Positions 53,318 through 64,000 of a stretch of DNA of 64,000 nucleotides are shown one piece after another (the first letter of the stretch is position 1; each line of letters opens with the position of its first letter). Below the pieces are notes generated by a model, which made no database searches, had not been told where the DNA came from, and saw only the letters and a list, made by a program, of their open reading frames with translations. The position numbers and the translations under genes are program-made. Source of the stretch: Nissolia schottii (taxonomy: Eukaryota; Streptophyta; Magnoliopsida; Fabales; Fabaceae); NCBI GenBank assembly GCA_003254905.1, contig QANU01056703.1, positions 455,166 to 519,165 of the forward strand. Reading direction: 5' to 3'.

Positions 53318-55428
53318 TCATCTTGAGCGAAGCGCCTGAGAATAGTTAACATTTATGGTCTCCAGCATTCCAAAAGGAATTTTTAGACCAACCACTTGTC
53401 CAATGACAGAGAACCAGGGAGTCAGATATTGTTCAACAACAGAACCATTTTTATTCAAAGAAGTGTCACCACCGAATAGCAGCTTCATCCAGTCACTCGT
53501 CCCACATGGATGTAATTTGTACCAAGGCCTGTTCAAATATGGGTGTTCCTATAACACGACATTGAAATCAGTTAATGAACAGATATGTGATTATGAACAA
53601 CTCTGGTGATGAAGTGTGCAGACAAATTTTGGTTATTTTTAATATAATGTTATTACAAGTCGAAATGGAAACCTTTTTTGCTAACTTCCACCTATCTGGG
53701 AGTATCACTTGTATATTTTATGGGCAGTGCTCAGCCTATAACAACATTGTGCGTCATTTCCTTTCACAGATCAAATGTCACTTCTATGGTGCTCTACTAA
53801 TGGAGCTTTTGAGGCATACATTAACCTTAGCTTTCTACATTTTCCTCCCATATCTATTCATAAGAAACATTTCTGCAACGAGATAATCACAAGCAAAGAA
53901 TAGATGGACCTAAATTGATGTAGTTTTTAGCAGTTTTTTCAACAGGAACAAAATTATAAGTACAAAAGTAATGGAAATTTATTTAACAAAAATGAAAACA
54001 GTTGACATCAAAAGAAAAGGAAGACAGACACGAAATTTACCTCCTGAGTTATAAATGTCCATTTTGATTCTGATTGTAAATTTGCAGTGTGACCAGGAAG
54101 ATCCTTTTCAATTTCATTGAACGGCAAAGGTTGTCCATCTACATAATCAAACAGAATCACTGTATCAAACATATAGTGGACATAATTTATTTCAATAAGA
54201 AAATTAACATAGTAACAGAAAGGAATGCAGATATAAATATATGTGGCAGAAGAAAGAAACAGTTGTTTTTCATAGCTATTAGATAAGAAAATAAATTTGA
54301 GAAGACTTGACTTAAAGATAACTCATATTCAAGAAAATTAACACCATCAGCCTAAATGTAAGAATCGTAAATTGTACTTTCCTCCATTTTCTAATATATA
54401 TATATTTTTTTACTACCACAGGAAAAATCAAAATCCAACATTAGTTTCAATTAAGGTGGCATTGTGGGCATGCCCTTGCTTGAACCCTCTAACCTGACAA
54501 GGATACATCGAGGTCTAGAATTCGTGGTTTAGACAGCATTTCTAGTATCCACATCTTCCACATCTATCCACAAGATGTTACTAGAGTACTTGGTCACTTC
54601 ATCAATTAATGCATTTTCCAACAAAAGCCTATACGGTGGTCTCATTTTTCAAATTTAACTTCAATGAAAATGCATAACTAGACAAAAAGTAAGATATTTA
54701 TCACACAAACTCGAGATTGAAAAGTGAACATACCACTATGGTATGAACGGAAATACAACACTGGAACTCTATATGAAGGACTGTACACAATATGAAAATC
54801 ATAGTGCTTTATTTCTTCACAAGTGCTTTGGACCTAAAATAAATGAAAAAAAATATTATCACTAGTCAGGAAAAAGTTCTGAAACTGCCACGACTGATAC
54901 TCCTGTAGCCTGACACAAACATAAGCAAGATATACGAATTCATACATACTAAAGTGGCGTTGTCTAAGAGCTCTTCTTCCTGTGAGATGTTGCTCTCTTC
55001 TTTCTGTATCATAAATCTACAACTCTCTTCTTCCTGTAATGGAAATTACAATCCACTAACTTACATCAACTCCAGCTTTGAGAAGTTAGTACCATATCAA
55101 ACTACAGACAGACCTCACTTGATTTGTTAAAGCACATGTTCTCAAGTGATAAGTATCCTTCCTCCTGACGTGGGGACAGAGAGAAAAACCATGAAAGCTG
55201 CTAAGATAAAACAATAATGCAATGGATGTAAAAACGTAATGACAAAAGATACACCTTTAGAGAGGATAACAAATGACATTTTGGAGACGGGACCCACAGC
55301 CATGGAGGTACAGAAGGATTGAACCTTTTCCACTTCTCAGAAAAGGCACAAGCAGCAAGGAAAAATTCACTTGAAGAAAGTGACCCATCCCAAGGGATTA
55401 TGTCGCCGATAGATTCTTTTAGGTCCAT
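53318..55428 (-). CDS. ATG10: Ubiquitin-like-conjugating enzyme ATG10, 245 aa
   Basis: E2-like enzyme that transfers the ubiquitin-like protein ATG12 to ATG5 in autophagy, in the cytosol. Coding exons (minus): 55428-55255 (the exon itself starts at 55430), 55165-55115, 55033-54950, 54833-54734, 54138-54041 and 53548-53318; 738 nt, all in frame. Diagnostic parts are FFLAACAFSEKWKRFNP near the N-terminus, HYDFHIVYSPSYRVPVLYFR in the core, and ESKWTFITQEEHPYLNRPWY followed by the active-site segment KLHPCGTSDWMKLL, where the cysteine of HPC is the expected catalytic residue. The end is WFSVIGQVVGLKIPFGML plus a 16-residue tail. The glutamate-rich 55033-54950 exon is a low-conservation linker. 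The transcript appears to start near 56460, with noncoding exons about 56460-56341 and 56164-56128 spliced by GT..AG to the exon carrying the ATG. AATAAA directly follows the stop codon. Length is slightly above the Arabidopsis protein. No lesions seen. Confidence 0.95.
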
Positions 55429-56460
55429 ACCTACAAAAAGTAGAAGATGCAATTCTTATGGTCAAGTAAACATTAGCTGAACTGATCTCTTTTTATTTTA
55501 TTTTATTTTATTTTTTCCTGTTTGGGGTGCAATGGAGAGCCGAGGCCCAAAACTTAAGCTGAGAGATGATATTTGTTTCTTTGATTGTCAGTTTTTATAT
55601 TCATGTTAGTGTAAGATACACTATCTGTTAAACACAAAGTCAGAAGTGCCATATATAAGAAATTTTAAAGATATGTGAACCATAAGGACATTGCTGAGAT
55701 TCACTTCAAGAAAAACATAATCTGACTGAAAATATCAGTGCCAAGGAAAGAAGTTCAGAACTACTTTGAGGATTTGGGAGAGGATGGTGAGGAAACTGCT
55801 CCTCTAACCTGAAATTATCGTCCATTTATTAGGTCCATATTCAGTGAAAAACTTATTATTCCCTGATATATATATATATATATATATGATATTTGCACCC
55901 AACCTAATCCTTGCTCCCTCCCTACCTAGTAAGTGTGAACCGAAACCTTGAATTTTCCGAGGGTAAACAAGAGATCAAACAGGACTCAACAGCCTAAACA
56001 AATTAAGGAAATGGCCAGAGTTAAACTCATTGAACATACATAACTTCCAAATTTTAGTTTACAAATTACTAAAAGTTAACCTGTTTACTCACAACACTAG
56101 GCCAACGGAAGAGTGGTCCAAGCTTACAGTGTCGCAGAACAAATGGGTTGACCCTCCGACGTATCTATTATAAAACAAATATCATTAAACAAGTGCCAAT
56201 CAACACTTAAAAATTAGCTTGAAATCGAATATCCCCCAAATCAAACCCTAGGTTTCTAACACTAACTAGTCAAAATCCAACATCCATGAAGAGATTTAGA
56301 TAACCAAACAAAATAGGAAGAGGTGTGAGCCTTGGAGTACCTTTTGGAAGCCAAAGGAAGAGAAAAAATTCGGAGTGAGTGGCTGGTTAAGAGAACCGAA
56401 ATCTCACTTCAGATAACCAAAAATCGCAGCCCCTGAGAGCTGGGCCGCCTCCGGCGCCAT

Positions 56461-56502
56461 GGACAGCGATGGTGGCGGCGTTCAGGTGGTGGTGGAGATG
56501 CC

Positions 56503-56539
<37 letters not shown>

Positions 56540-57399
56540 GGGCGCGAACAGAGAGGTGAGGCGAGCTTGAGAGGGATGAACGGTGGCGGGGTCGCAGAGG
56601 GATTAGATGCTTTTTTTAATAAAATATATGAAAAAAAATTACTTTAAATTATATTTAAATATTTTTATAATTATAATAAAAAAATATTTTTTTTAAAAAT
56701 ATCTAAACAAACCATTTTTTCTCAAACTTATATAATAATCAAAATTAAAGTTGTATGTCTATTGACTTAAATCATATTTTTTAGATGAACTCACCTATTT
56801 GATAAACCTAACGATGAGTGGAGCTAGTTGAGTTGTGCAATTTCCAATGAGATGATCCACCTTGAGTCAATTTGTTGGATTGTCAAACTAGTCAAGTAGG
56901 TCAACGAGTAGTCGTGATATTTTTATAAAACTTTTTGCCATCATTTTGGGGTTGTTGGGGCATTTTTTTTTATTTTGCGTTTGGGAGTTTCTTTCATTTT
57001 TTTCTTCTTGGTGTGAGGTTTTGGTTGATTTGTGTATAATTTATTTATTTTTGTCAGAGATAGGGGTATTAGGTTAAGTTGGGTAACATTAGGTAAGAAA
57101 AAAAGCCTTCGTTGGATAGTTGAACAATTTGATTTTAGAATTCAATAAACTGTCACCCAACCAACAAAGTATTGAGTCAAATGAGTTCCAACCCGAGTCT
57201 TGATCGACTTGAGTCGATTGAGCCGACTACCTTCGAGTCAAACGAGTTTGGCGGGTTAGGCGAGTTGGCTCACTCGATGTACACGCTTAATCAAAACTGT
57301 GTATGATGTTGGCAAACATCCATAATTTTCGTCCCTGTAATATATTCTCCTAGGACGAACTTGATGGACATTTGATAACTTCGAAAACATTTTTGATGA
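56461..57399. other. Promoter-side flank of ATG10 and spacer
   Basis: A short (GA)n tract with GGTGGCGG-type GC-rich sequence (56455-56600) lies next to the putative ATG10 transcription start, followed by AT-rich spacer with no gene. A fragment similar to the 15446-15698 MITE is at about 57350. Confidence 0.5.
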
Positions 57400-59910
57400 T
57401 TTTAAAAGTTTGAAATTGGTCAGGTTTTCTCAATTTCATTCAATTAGTTTATGTAATGTTACATATAAGATTATTGCTAAAGTGCTTGTGAATAGGATTA
57501 GGCCATTTCTTGATGATTTGATTGGCTATCTTCAGAACAGCTTTATTCCAAGTAGAAGTGCGCTTGGTAACATAACAATTTTCCAAGAGATTCTTCATTA
57601 TATGCACCACTTGAAGGAGAAGTAAGGCTCGATTGCTATCAAGATTGATATTCACAAAGCTTATGATAGCATTGAATGGAATTTCCTGCGCAATACTCTT
57701 GATGAGTTTGGTTTTCCACTGAACGACGTCTCCTTTATCATGTTCAAAGTGTCCTTTTCCTCTCTGTCCTTGGTTTGGAATGGTGTGCAACTTGATGGTT
57801 TCCAACCAACGCATGGATTGCATTAAGGAGTCCCCCTCTCTCCTTATCTTTCTAGGTTTTGCATGGAAAAGCTGTCCATGATGATAGAAGATAGGGTGAG
57901 TCATGGTTTGTAGAACCCAATGGTGGTTTCTAGAAGAAGGTCAAGGTTTTCTCATCTCTTTTTCACGAATGATATTCTTTTATTTGTGGAAGCCAAGAAA
58001 TCTCTCAAGTTGTGGAGGTTATGAAAACGTTGAAAGAGTTTGAAGATATTTCTGGTTTGGTGGTTAGCTTAGAAAATCCAAAGTGATGTTCTCTAAATCT
58101 ATCCCTCGCCAAAAAGAGGGAGAGGATTCGAGTAGTGTTGTTGGTGTCTTTTGCAAATAACTTGGGTACCTATTTGAGGTTTCCTCTCTCTCAAGGGCGG
58201 ACTATAAGAACTTATTTTCAGTTTTTGGTTGATAAGGTGGGTGCTAGGCTAAATGGTTGGAAAGATAAGCTCTTAAATAGGGTTGGGCGTGTAACACTTG
58301 CTCGTTTGATATTGACAACACTTCCTGTTTACAACAAAAATAGTTTGGGTTCTGCAAGGGGTTTGTGAGGATATTGAGTGTACGATGAGGAGTTTTATAT
58401 ATTTAGAAAGGGAGTAGTGGCGTGGGTATGAATTTGGTGAGTTGGAATGTGGTAGCTAAATCAAGTAGACATGGCAGGCTTGGTGTTAGAAAAGCTCGTG
58501 GTACGAATGTCGTGTTCCTCAGTAAGTTGTTGTGGGGGATTTCGAGACGTGAAGAAGTCATTGGCTGCAATGTTGCAGCATAAGTATGGCGTGGGAAAGC
58601 CTTCGCTAGTGGTGCAACCGCGAGTTCAAAGCTCCTCCACATGGAAGGCTATATTTCGTGCTTTTGAGATATTTGGCACAGATTTTTCCTTACAATTGGG
58701 GAATGGAAATGTCTCCTTTTGATTTGACTCTTGGGGGTGGTTCTCTCTCTCAACAAATGCCTTATGTCCACATTTTGAATTCCATCCGTATGTGTGATGT
58801 TTGGCAAGATGTTCACTAGGATTTTGTTGCCTTAGTACACCAATGCTGGATGTAGTTAAGTAGAAACTTGCAGAGGCTTGTGTGTGGCTCCATGAGTCTA
58901 TCGCGGGCTCTCTCATTTGGCCTGGAGTAAGTACGCGTATCTACACCGCTGCTACTGACTATTTCTAGTAGCAACATCAGGTGGCTAATCTGAATGGCTT
59001 AGCTGAGAATTGGCTATGGTTGTGGCGTCTACTAGTGATTGAGAAATGAAAGGTTATGCTCTGGCTCGCAATGCATAATTCACTTCTTACCAATGAGATC
59101 ATTTTCCAGTGTAGTGGGGGTGACTCAGCACATTGTAAGAGGTGTAATCTGAATGATGAAACCATTCTCCACTATTTATTTGGTTGTCTGAAGGCTCATC
59201 AGGTTTAGTTTCATCTCAGTATTTACTTTTCTGCTGATAGTTTTGTTGATATGCACAGGTCACGGCTCAAAGTTGTGACGGGAAGTCCAAATGCTCATCT
59301 CTGTTGTAATACGATTTGGTGGGTTTAAAGAGATAGAAATTTTGAGGTTATTGATGGATCTATGGTCCATCTTTCGTTGGTCATTAGTAATATTCTCCAG
59401 GACTGCGTGGATGGAGGTTTTATGGATCAGTGGGCTTCTGGGGTGCCTAGAGTTGCACGGTGGAATTGGCTTGCGCATGAGGGGGTTACGGTTAACATGG
59501 ACAGTAGCTCACGGGGGAGCCCAGGACTGACAGGATATGGTGGGTAATTCGAGGAGTTGATGACAAATGGATCTTGGGTTTCACAGGTTTTGTTTGCGTG
59601 ACTTGTAATTTTCTCCTGAAATTGCTCGTAATGAGATTTGGGCTTTTGGACTGCTGGGACCATGGATACCATCATGTTTGTTTGGAATTGGATTCCATAG
59701 ACGTGACCAACATCTATTCTCCTGGGAAAAATCACTAGTTTCATGCACTTATTATGTATATTAGCGACTTCTTGAACAATGACTAGAATGTAAATGTGAC
59801 TTGTGCTTCGAGAGGCAAACACGTGCGAATTACCTCGCAAAGTAGGGATCTCTTGGGGATTTCTTTTTTGTGATGTTGATCTGCCTGTGAAGATGCAACC
59901 CCTCCTGTGT
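57400..59910 (+). pseudogene. Degraded LINE (L1-type) ORF2: reverse transcriptase, zinc domain and RNase H
   Basis: Plus-strand pieces follow the order of a plant non-LTR retrotransposon. The reverse-transcriptase core begins at 57410 (ISLCNVTYKIIAKVLVNRIR, QNSFIPSR) and continues with IKIDIHKAYDSIEWNFLR (about 57640), GVPLSPYLF (about 57825) and an altered catalytic box FTNDILLF (about 57965) in place of FADD. Then come GARLNGWKDKLLNRVGRVTL (58230-58310), a zf-RVT-like domain (CKRCNLNDETILHYLFGC, about 59130) and an RNase H start (VNMDSSSRGSPGLTGYGG, about 59490) with ANTCANYLAK near 59815. At least a dozen stops and shifts make it dead. The 5' end is missing and the 3' end meets the long-LTR element at 59911. 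Confidence 0.85.
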
Positions 59911-61735
59911 TGTCACGCCCCAACTTAGGACGTGACCACACGTAGGGCTACTGCCTTTACGAAAGCTCTGATGTGGCATACTAATATTCATGCATGATAA
60001 AATAAATAACTGATTTTATGAATATAAAAAAAATGAATAGTTTTATAATTAAACTTTAATAATATCTCGAATTACATATGTCTGAAAAGTAAATGTTAAA
60101 CTAATACATGTATGTGGAAACGGGATTCTGCCTAAGTGATCTGAAGCATATCTAAAAAGCAAACCTTGGTAGACCCTACTCGGAGCTTACCACTGACGTT
60201 AGAAATGGTTGCTACTAGACGAGGGGGATGTTCTCATTTTTCTCTACTGTGTCTGAAAAACAACATGACAGAGTAGTGAGTTTTCAACTCAGTGGTGGGT
60301 ACCTCGGTACCACTCATATGACAAATACTGCATGTAATGTATATATAGTTGAACAATAAATAAGGTACAGGAAAGTAAAGCTAGAAAGTAATCGCTGAAA
60401 GTAAATCTGTTTCTGCCTGTGCCCGCCTCCTTGCAGAGGGACACAAGGAGAGATGTCTCTCGATCCTCGATTTAAGGGAGTGTGAGTTCGACCTTCCTTC
60501 GCCAGGATAAATCCTTGCAATTTCGGGTATGCTGGAACTCGGATACTAGATCTCTAAGGCTACGCATACCCTAAAGTTGTATAATACTGAATCTGATATG
60601 CGGGGACATTGACCCCATATAATACTAAATATAATTTGTAGGGACGCTGGATACCATATAATACTGACCATAAATATACTAAATTGAGCCTTCTACCCTA
60701 AGGCATCCTGTTTAGGAAGTCTTTTAGGTGAGTTAGACTGATTACCGAAGTTATTAGATACTAAGCCTATTGTTTATGGAAGGTAGCATCCTAGCCAATT
60801 TATGCGTCTTTGTTACTCGTCCGGAACTAAGGATTACAATCTCATGCTCAAGAAGGTTCCCAAGAAAGAGAGGTGTGTCACAATAGACAATTTAAGTACC
60901 AAGTCTTTCCTTAGCCTAAACATTTCCCTTAGCTATGTCCCTTTCTTAACTAGAGACTTTATTAATGTCTGTTATTTAAGCCTAACCAAACAGTTCTAAA
61001 TATATCATCATGTATCATATAACATTTACATTGGTCTCTGTCCTAGCATGTCATTTACTTAAGCATGTTAAATGAACAAATAATAATAATCATAATAATA
61101 ATAAACATAATTGACTCGATTGACAGACCACTAATGTGGCACACTGTTGATGCATTGGGACCTCCATTCACCTGGAAAAGCCTGAAACTGGGGAGTACTG
61201 ACATTGAAAGCTCCAAGCGGCGTAGCGTTGGCATTGGAAAAGCCAACCATACTATCAGAAAACTTAAAAACATAACTGAAGGGCATCGCGGTAGCGAACC
61301 GGCATCGCTACGGCGATCCGACATCCCCATAGCGGTCGTGGAGCGTCATAGCGCTACCACTACCAAAGTAGCGACGCTAGGGCCTACTACCCTAGGCCAT
61401 CCCTAAAAGGATTGACAACCTATCCTAAGTGAAGATTTTGCGTCTTCACAAAAAGAGAGAAAGAAGATAAGCAGAAACTCTACGTTTGAGGGAGGAATCT
61501 GAAGCGCTGAGCGAGTTGTAGAGCTGTAAGGTGAGCTCTTTATATAGACAAAGAGACGGGTCCTTTTCTGGCCCAAGGTGTTGCGGCTAAGGTTATTGGT
61601 GACTCTCGTGTCACTACATCACTGTGGGAGCATTATTGTGCGACCTTCGTCCCGCGTCACTGCAGCATGCTATGGGTGTTGCGGTGCGCCTCTGAAAGCT
61701 TGGGTCTTCCCGTGCGTAAGGATTTTAATGAATGT
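59911..61735. mobile_element. Second copy of the long-LTR family (TGTCACG...)
   Basis: Starts TGTCACGCCCCAACTTAGGACGTGACC, the same terminal pattern as the minus strand of 16142-19156. It later matches it in the ACTACCCTAGGCC / CCTAAGTGAAG / GCGTCTTCAC stretch (61380-61450) and the GCAGCATGC...TGTTGCGGTGCGCC stretch near its right end. It is shorter (about 1.8 kb) and the right end is eroded; no target duplication was found. It lies between the LINE remnant and the pararetrovirus fragment. A small (AAT)n tract lies at 61080-61105. Confidence 0.6.
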
Positions 61736-61794
61736 TTTTTCCTTAGGTCGTATATTTTACTAAAAGTCATATATTTTACTTTCTTCTTCTAATT

Positions 61795-64000
61795 TTATTT
61801 GGAAAAAAAATCTTGATTTACAATCAAATTTACTAAAAATATTTTTTTTCCTTTGATAAGGTTAAATAATAAGTCTATTTTTGGAATTGGATACCTAATA
61901 GCTATTGGGTTTAATTTAGTGTAATTTATTACCATTCTTGATTTTCCTCTTTCTTCTTCATTATGTTTCATTACTATCATAGCTAGTGATGAATATTCCG
62001 ATCTACTCTCTCTTATAAGATTATATTTCTTCACTTCTTCTATGTGTTTTTGGAATTCTATTCTATCTTGGCCGGTCCATGGATATGGTATACTATTTAT
62101 TTCTTTACTATATTCCTTGAGTTCTATTTTTGTTATAGGTTTTGACTTTTCCCAATGTATTAATGAATTTGCACTGAAATTTCTTTTTAATCTTTCTTCT
62201 ATGGTTCCCTTGGCTTCTACCACTTGAATTATTGTCATCATTGTTTTATTAGGTAAAAATTGTACTTCATTCTCATTTCTTTTCTTTATGAATTTCTCAT
62301 CTTTTCTTCTATATGGCCTTGTTATTCTTATTCTCCATGCTTCATATTTACAAGGTGCAGTTAATATTGATGCTTTTCAATAAAATTAACAACCTTTTAT
62401 TTTTGGAATTATTGTTCTTGACTATTTATATTCATTATTATTCTGTCTTCTTGAATTCTATATGGGTTTACTTGTGGTAAAAAATCATTTCCTACAATTA
62501 TTTTATGTTAGATACTTATCATCATATATGACTCTTAATCTTAGTTTTACTACTTCTCTTTTTGCCATCCTTAATGTTACTGTCGATACTGCTTCATTTT
62601 CTGGTATTTCTGTATTTTCTACATATGATGCTTTTATCATACTTTTCATAGTTTCTAGTTTTATTAATGCTAATATTTCTATCCATATAGCTTCCATTTT
62701 AACTTTTAATTTTATATATACTTCTTCTTTTCGTTTTACTAAATCTATTGTACTTATGTGTTCCAGAAGCCTTGTCAGGTTTGAACTTATTGGAATCTTG
62801 ACTATTTTATGCGTTTCATATTGGGTTAAGCTACTACTTGCCATGGTTATCAAACTCGCGAGTTTAAGTAAACTTGTGGAGCCTCCATAAACTCGGATTG
62901 TAAACTTACATCGTAAACTTGTACGAGTTTACCTATTATTAAAAAAAATTAAAAAATACTTTAAAAAATTATTATGTTACAAAAATATATTTAATAAAAC
63001 TTGAAATTCATAAATACATTTACCTGCATAACAAAACCCAAATAAAGATGAAACTAATGAGTTTTAAGTTCAATTCATACATAATACGAAATATATATGT
63101 TTAAACCAAAACATATCCTCCTCCACACAAACTTAATGATAAGCAAAATCTATCAACACAATGTCACTTGGTGTGTTGAGCAACCAACATAGCAAATGTA
63201 TATAAAAAACAATGTCACTGATTCTTGACAAAAATAGCCTGCTTCGAGCCGACATTAGAGAATTTAGTGATGACTTCGAGGGGCATGCATTTTGTTTATG
63301 GAACCTTTAAGAACACAAATATTTAAGAGATGACCCACACAACAGCATAAACACCGAAAATACCAGTGAGTCTCATAGTACTGACTATTGAGCATCAGAG
63401 GAAGCAAGTATGTGAGATGATGTCTCCAATCTAGAACAATAAAGCACAAATAGAGATGCAGAGGCCAACGCACCTTGGTGGAAAAGATCCCTGTGCAAAG
63501 GATGAAATACATACGATGGATTAGCGACGGAGCACAATGGAGCACAAGCAGCAACGGAGCACGATTGCGTGCACAGCTGTGAATGACAACTCTAAAACAC
63601 TCAAACGACCTAAATCTAAAAACGCAGAGACATGCAAAATGTAGTCAACGACGTCGTTTTGCTTGTTTTGTCTTTAAAAAAAACACAACTGTGGTAAACT
63701 CGTGAGTTCGGCAGTAAACTCACAATTTTATGCGAGTTTACACAAGTTTACCCAAGTGCAGCCAAGTTTACCCAGAAATGAGTTTATATGCGAGTCAACT
63801 CGATTTTACTACCTAGGAACGTAAACTCGTACGAGTTTACGACTTAAAACACGATTTTGATAACCATACTACATGCTTCCCACCTACCAATTGATCGTCC
63901 CAGGAGTTCTAGTTTTCTGGAATATTTCAATGCATAATTAGGATTAATTTTTATTGATGTTTTTCTTATTGCGTTATTGTATATTATTTAGGGTTCCATT
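61795..64000 (-). pseudogene. Endogenous pararetrovirus fragment (protease/reverse-transcriptase side), degraded and interrupted
   Basis: The minus-strand frame 62241-61795 has the entry to a caulimovirid-type reverse transcriptase: a PYPWTGQDRIEFQKHIEE region, LIRESRSEYSSLAM, then SRMVINYTKLNPIAIRYPIP. It ends before the catalytic YxDD box, so the polymerase is incomplete. An upstream frame (62853-62503, PISSNLTRLLEHISTIDL...) and sequence at 63880-64000 are the adjoining part of the same viral polyprotein. The two are separated by the transposon at 62842-63867. Stops interrupt the region between 62500 and 62240. It is an old, non-functional integrant, in the same orientation as the coat-protein fragment at 1700-3470. 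The fragment continues beyond the right edge. Confidence 0.8.
62842..63867. mobile_element. Non-autonomous Mutator-like element (1.03 kb), GAGTTTAC family
   Basis: Ends with ATGGTTATCAAA in inverted orientation (left at 62843; right ...TTTTGATAACCAT). It is flanked by ACTACTTGC (62833-62841) and ACTACATGC (63868-63876), a 9-bp target duplication with one mismatch. Subterminal parts are dense in GTAAACTCG / CGAGTTTAC words, including the palindrome GTAAACTCGTACGAGTTTAC. No transposase. It interrupts the pararetrovirus fragment and so is younger than it. Confidence 0.8.

Noticed and set aside
61795..62853. Pararetrovirus frames considered as an active virus gene
   Set aside because: Stops, loss of the catalytic polymerase half and a transposon insertion show a dead relic.

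Overview
This is a 64 kb piece of AT-rich nuclear DNA from a eudicot plant, most likely a legume. The evidence for a plant is interrupted genes with GT-AG introns, long introns packed with retrotransposons, Au-type SINEs, an NLR-type resistance-gene remnant and endogenous pararetrovirus fragments. The legume call is an inference from the abundant 'TTAATTAAGGTTTTAGTCCC / GGGACTAAAATCAAAC' repeats. The species cannot be fixed from sequence alone. No bacterial-type operon, CRISPR array, rRNA or confident tRNA gene was seen. The window has one assembly gap (38253-38721) and a single N in a poly-A run near 11511.

Four genuine protein-coding genes were assembled exon by exon; every listed exon join keeps frame and uses GT..AG. 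(1) 488-6627, minus: an NADPH-dependent alkenal (double-bond) reductase, exons 1-4 only; the rest lies off the left edge. (2) 12691-32546, minus: a 412-residue plastid-type alpha/beta hydrolase in 13 coding exons spread over 19.9 kb. (3) 35755-47212, plus: a 313-residue TlyA/FtsJ-type rRNA 2'-O-methyltransferase with an S4 RNA-binding domain, 9 exons. (4) 53318-55428, minus, with noncoding 5' exons to about 56460: autophagy E2-like enzyme ATG10, 245 residues. An NLR pseudogene lies at 8479-9330. The four genes are unrelated housekeeping-type functions and form no pathway.

Most of the rest is mobile DNA, much of it inside introns. Intron 3 of gene 1 holds a Copia 3' end and a pararetrovirus coat-protein fragment. 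The last two introns of gene 2 hold a gag-only Ty3/gypsy deletion derivative with LTRs and a CATTG target duplication (12942-15089), a foldback MITE, a 3 kb solo LTR with an ATATC duplication (16142-19156), a Mutator-like non-autonomous element (19913-20488), a defective Copia element (21353-27072) carrying a further nested insertion, and a short poly-A retroinsertion with a 14-bp target duplication. Gene 3 introns hold two Au SINEs, two copies of a roughly 0.8 kb repeat that recurs a third time downstream, a solo Copia LTR, a perfect hairpin and a MITE. The right end (57.4-64 kb) is a degraded LINE, a long-LTR-family copy, and a second pararetrovirus fragment (reverse-transcriptase part) split by a 1.0 kb Mutator-like element.

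The observations most worth following are the target-site-bounded nested insertions, the gag-only element, the family of elements with ATGGTTATYAAACTCG ends and GAGTTTAC repeats, the triplicated intron/SINE segment, the two complementary pararetrovirus fragments and the altered nucleophile elbow of the hydrolase. I found no convincing new biological system.
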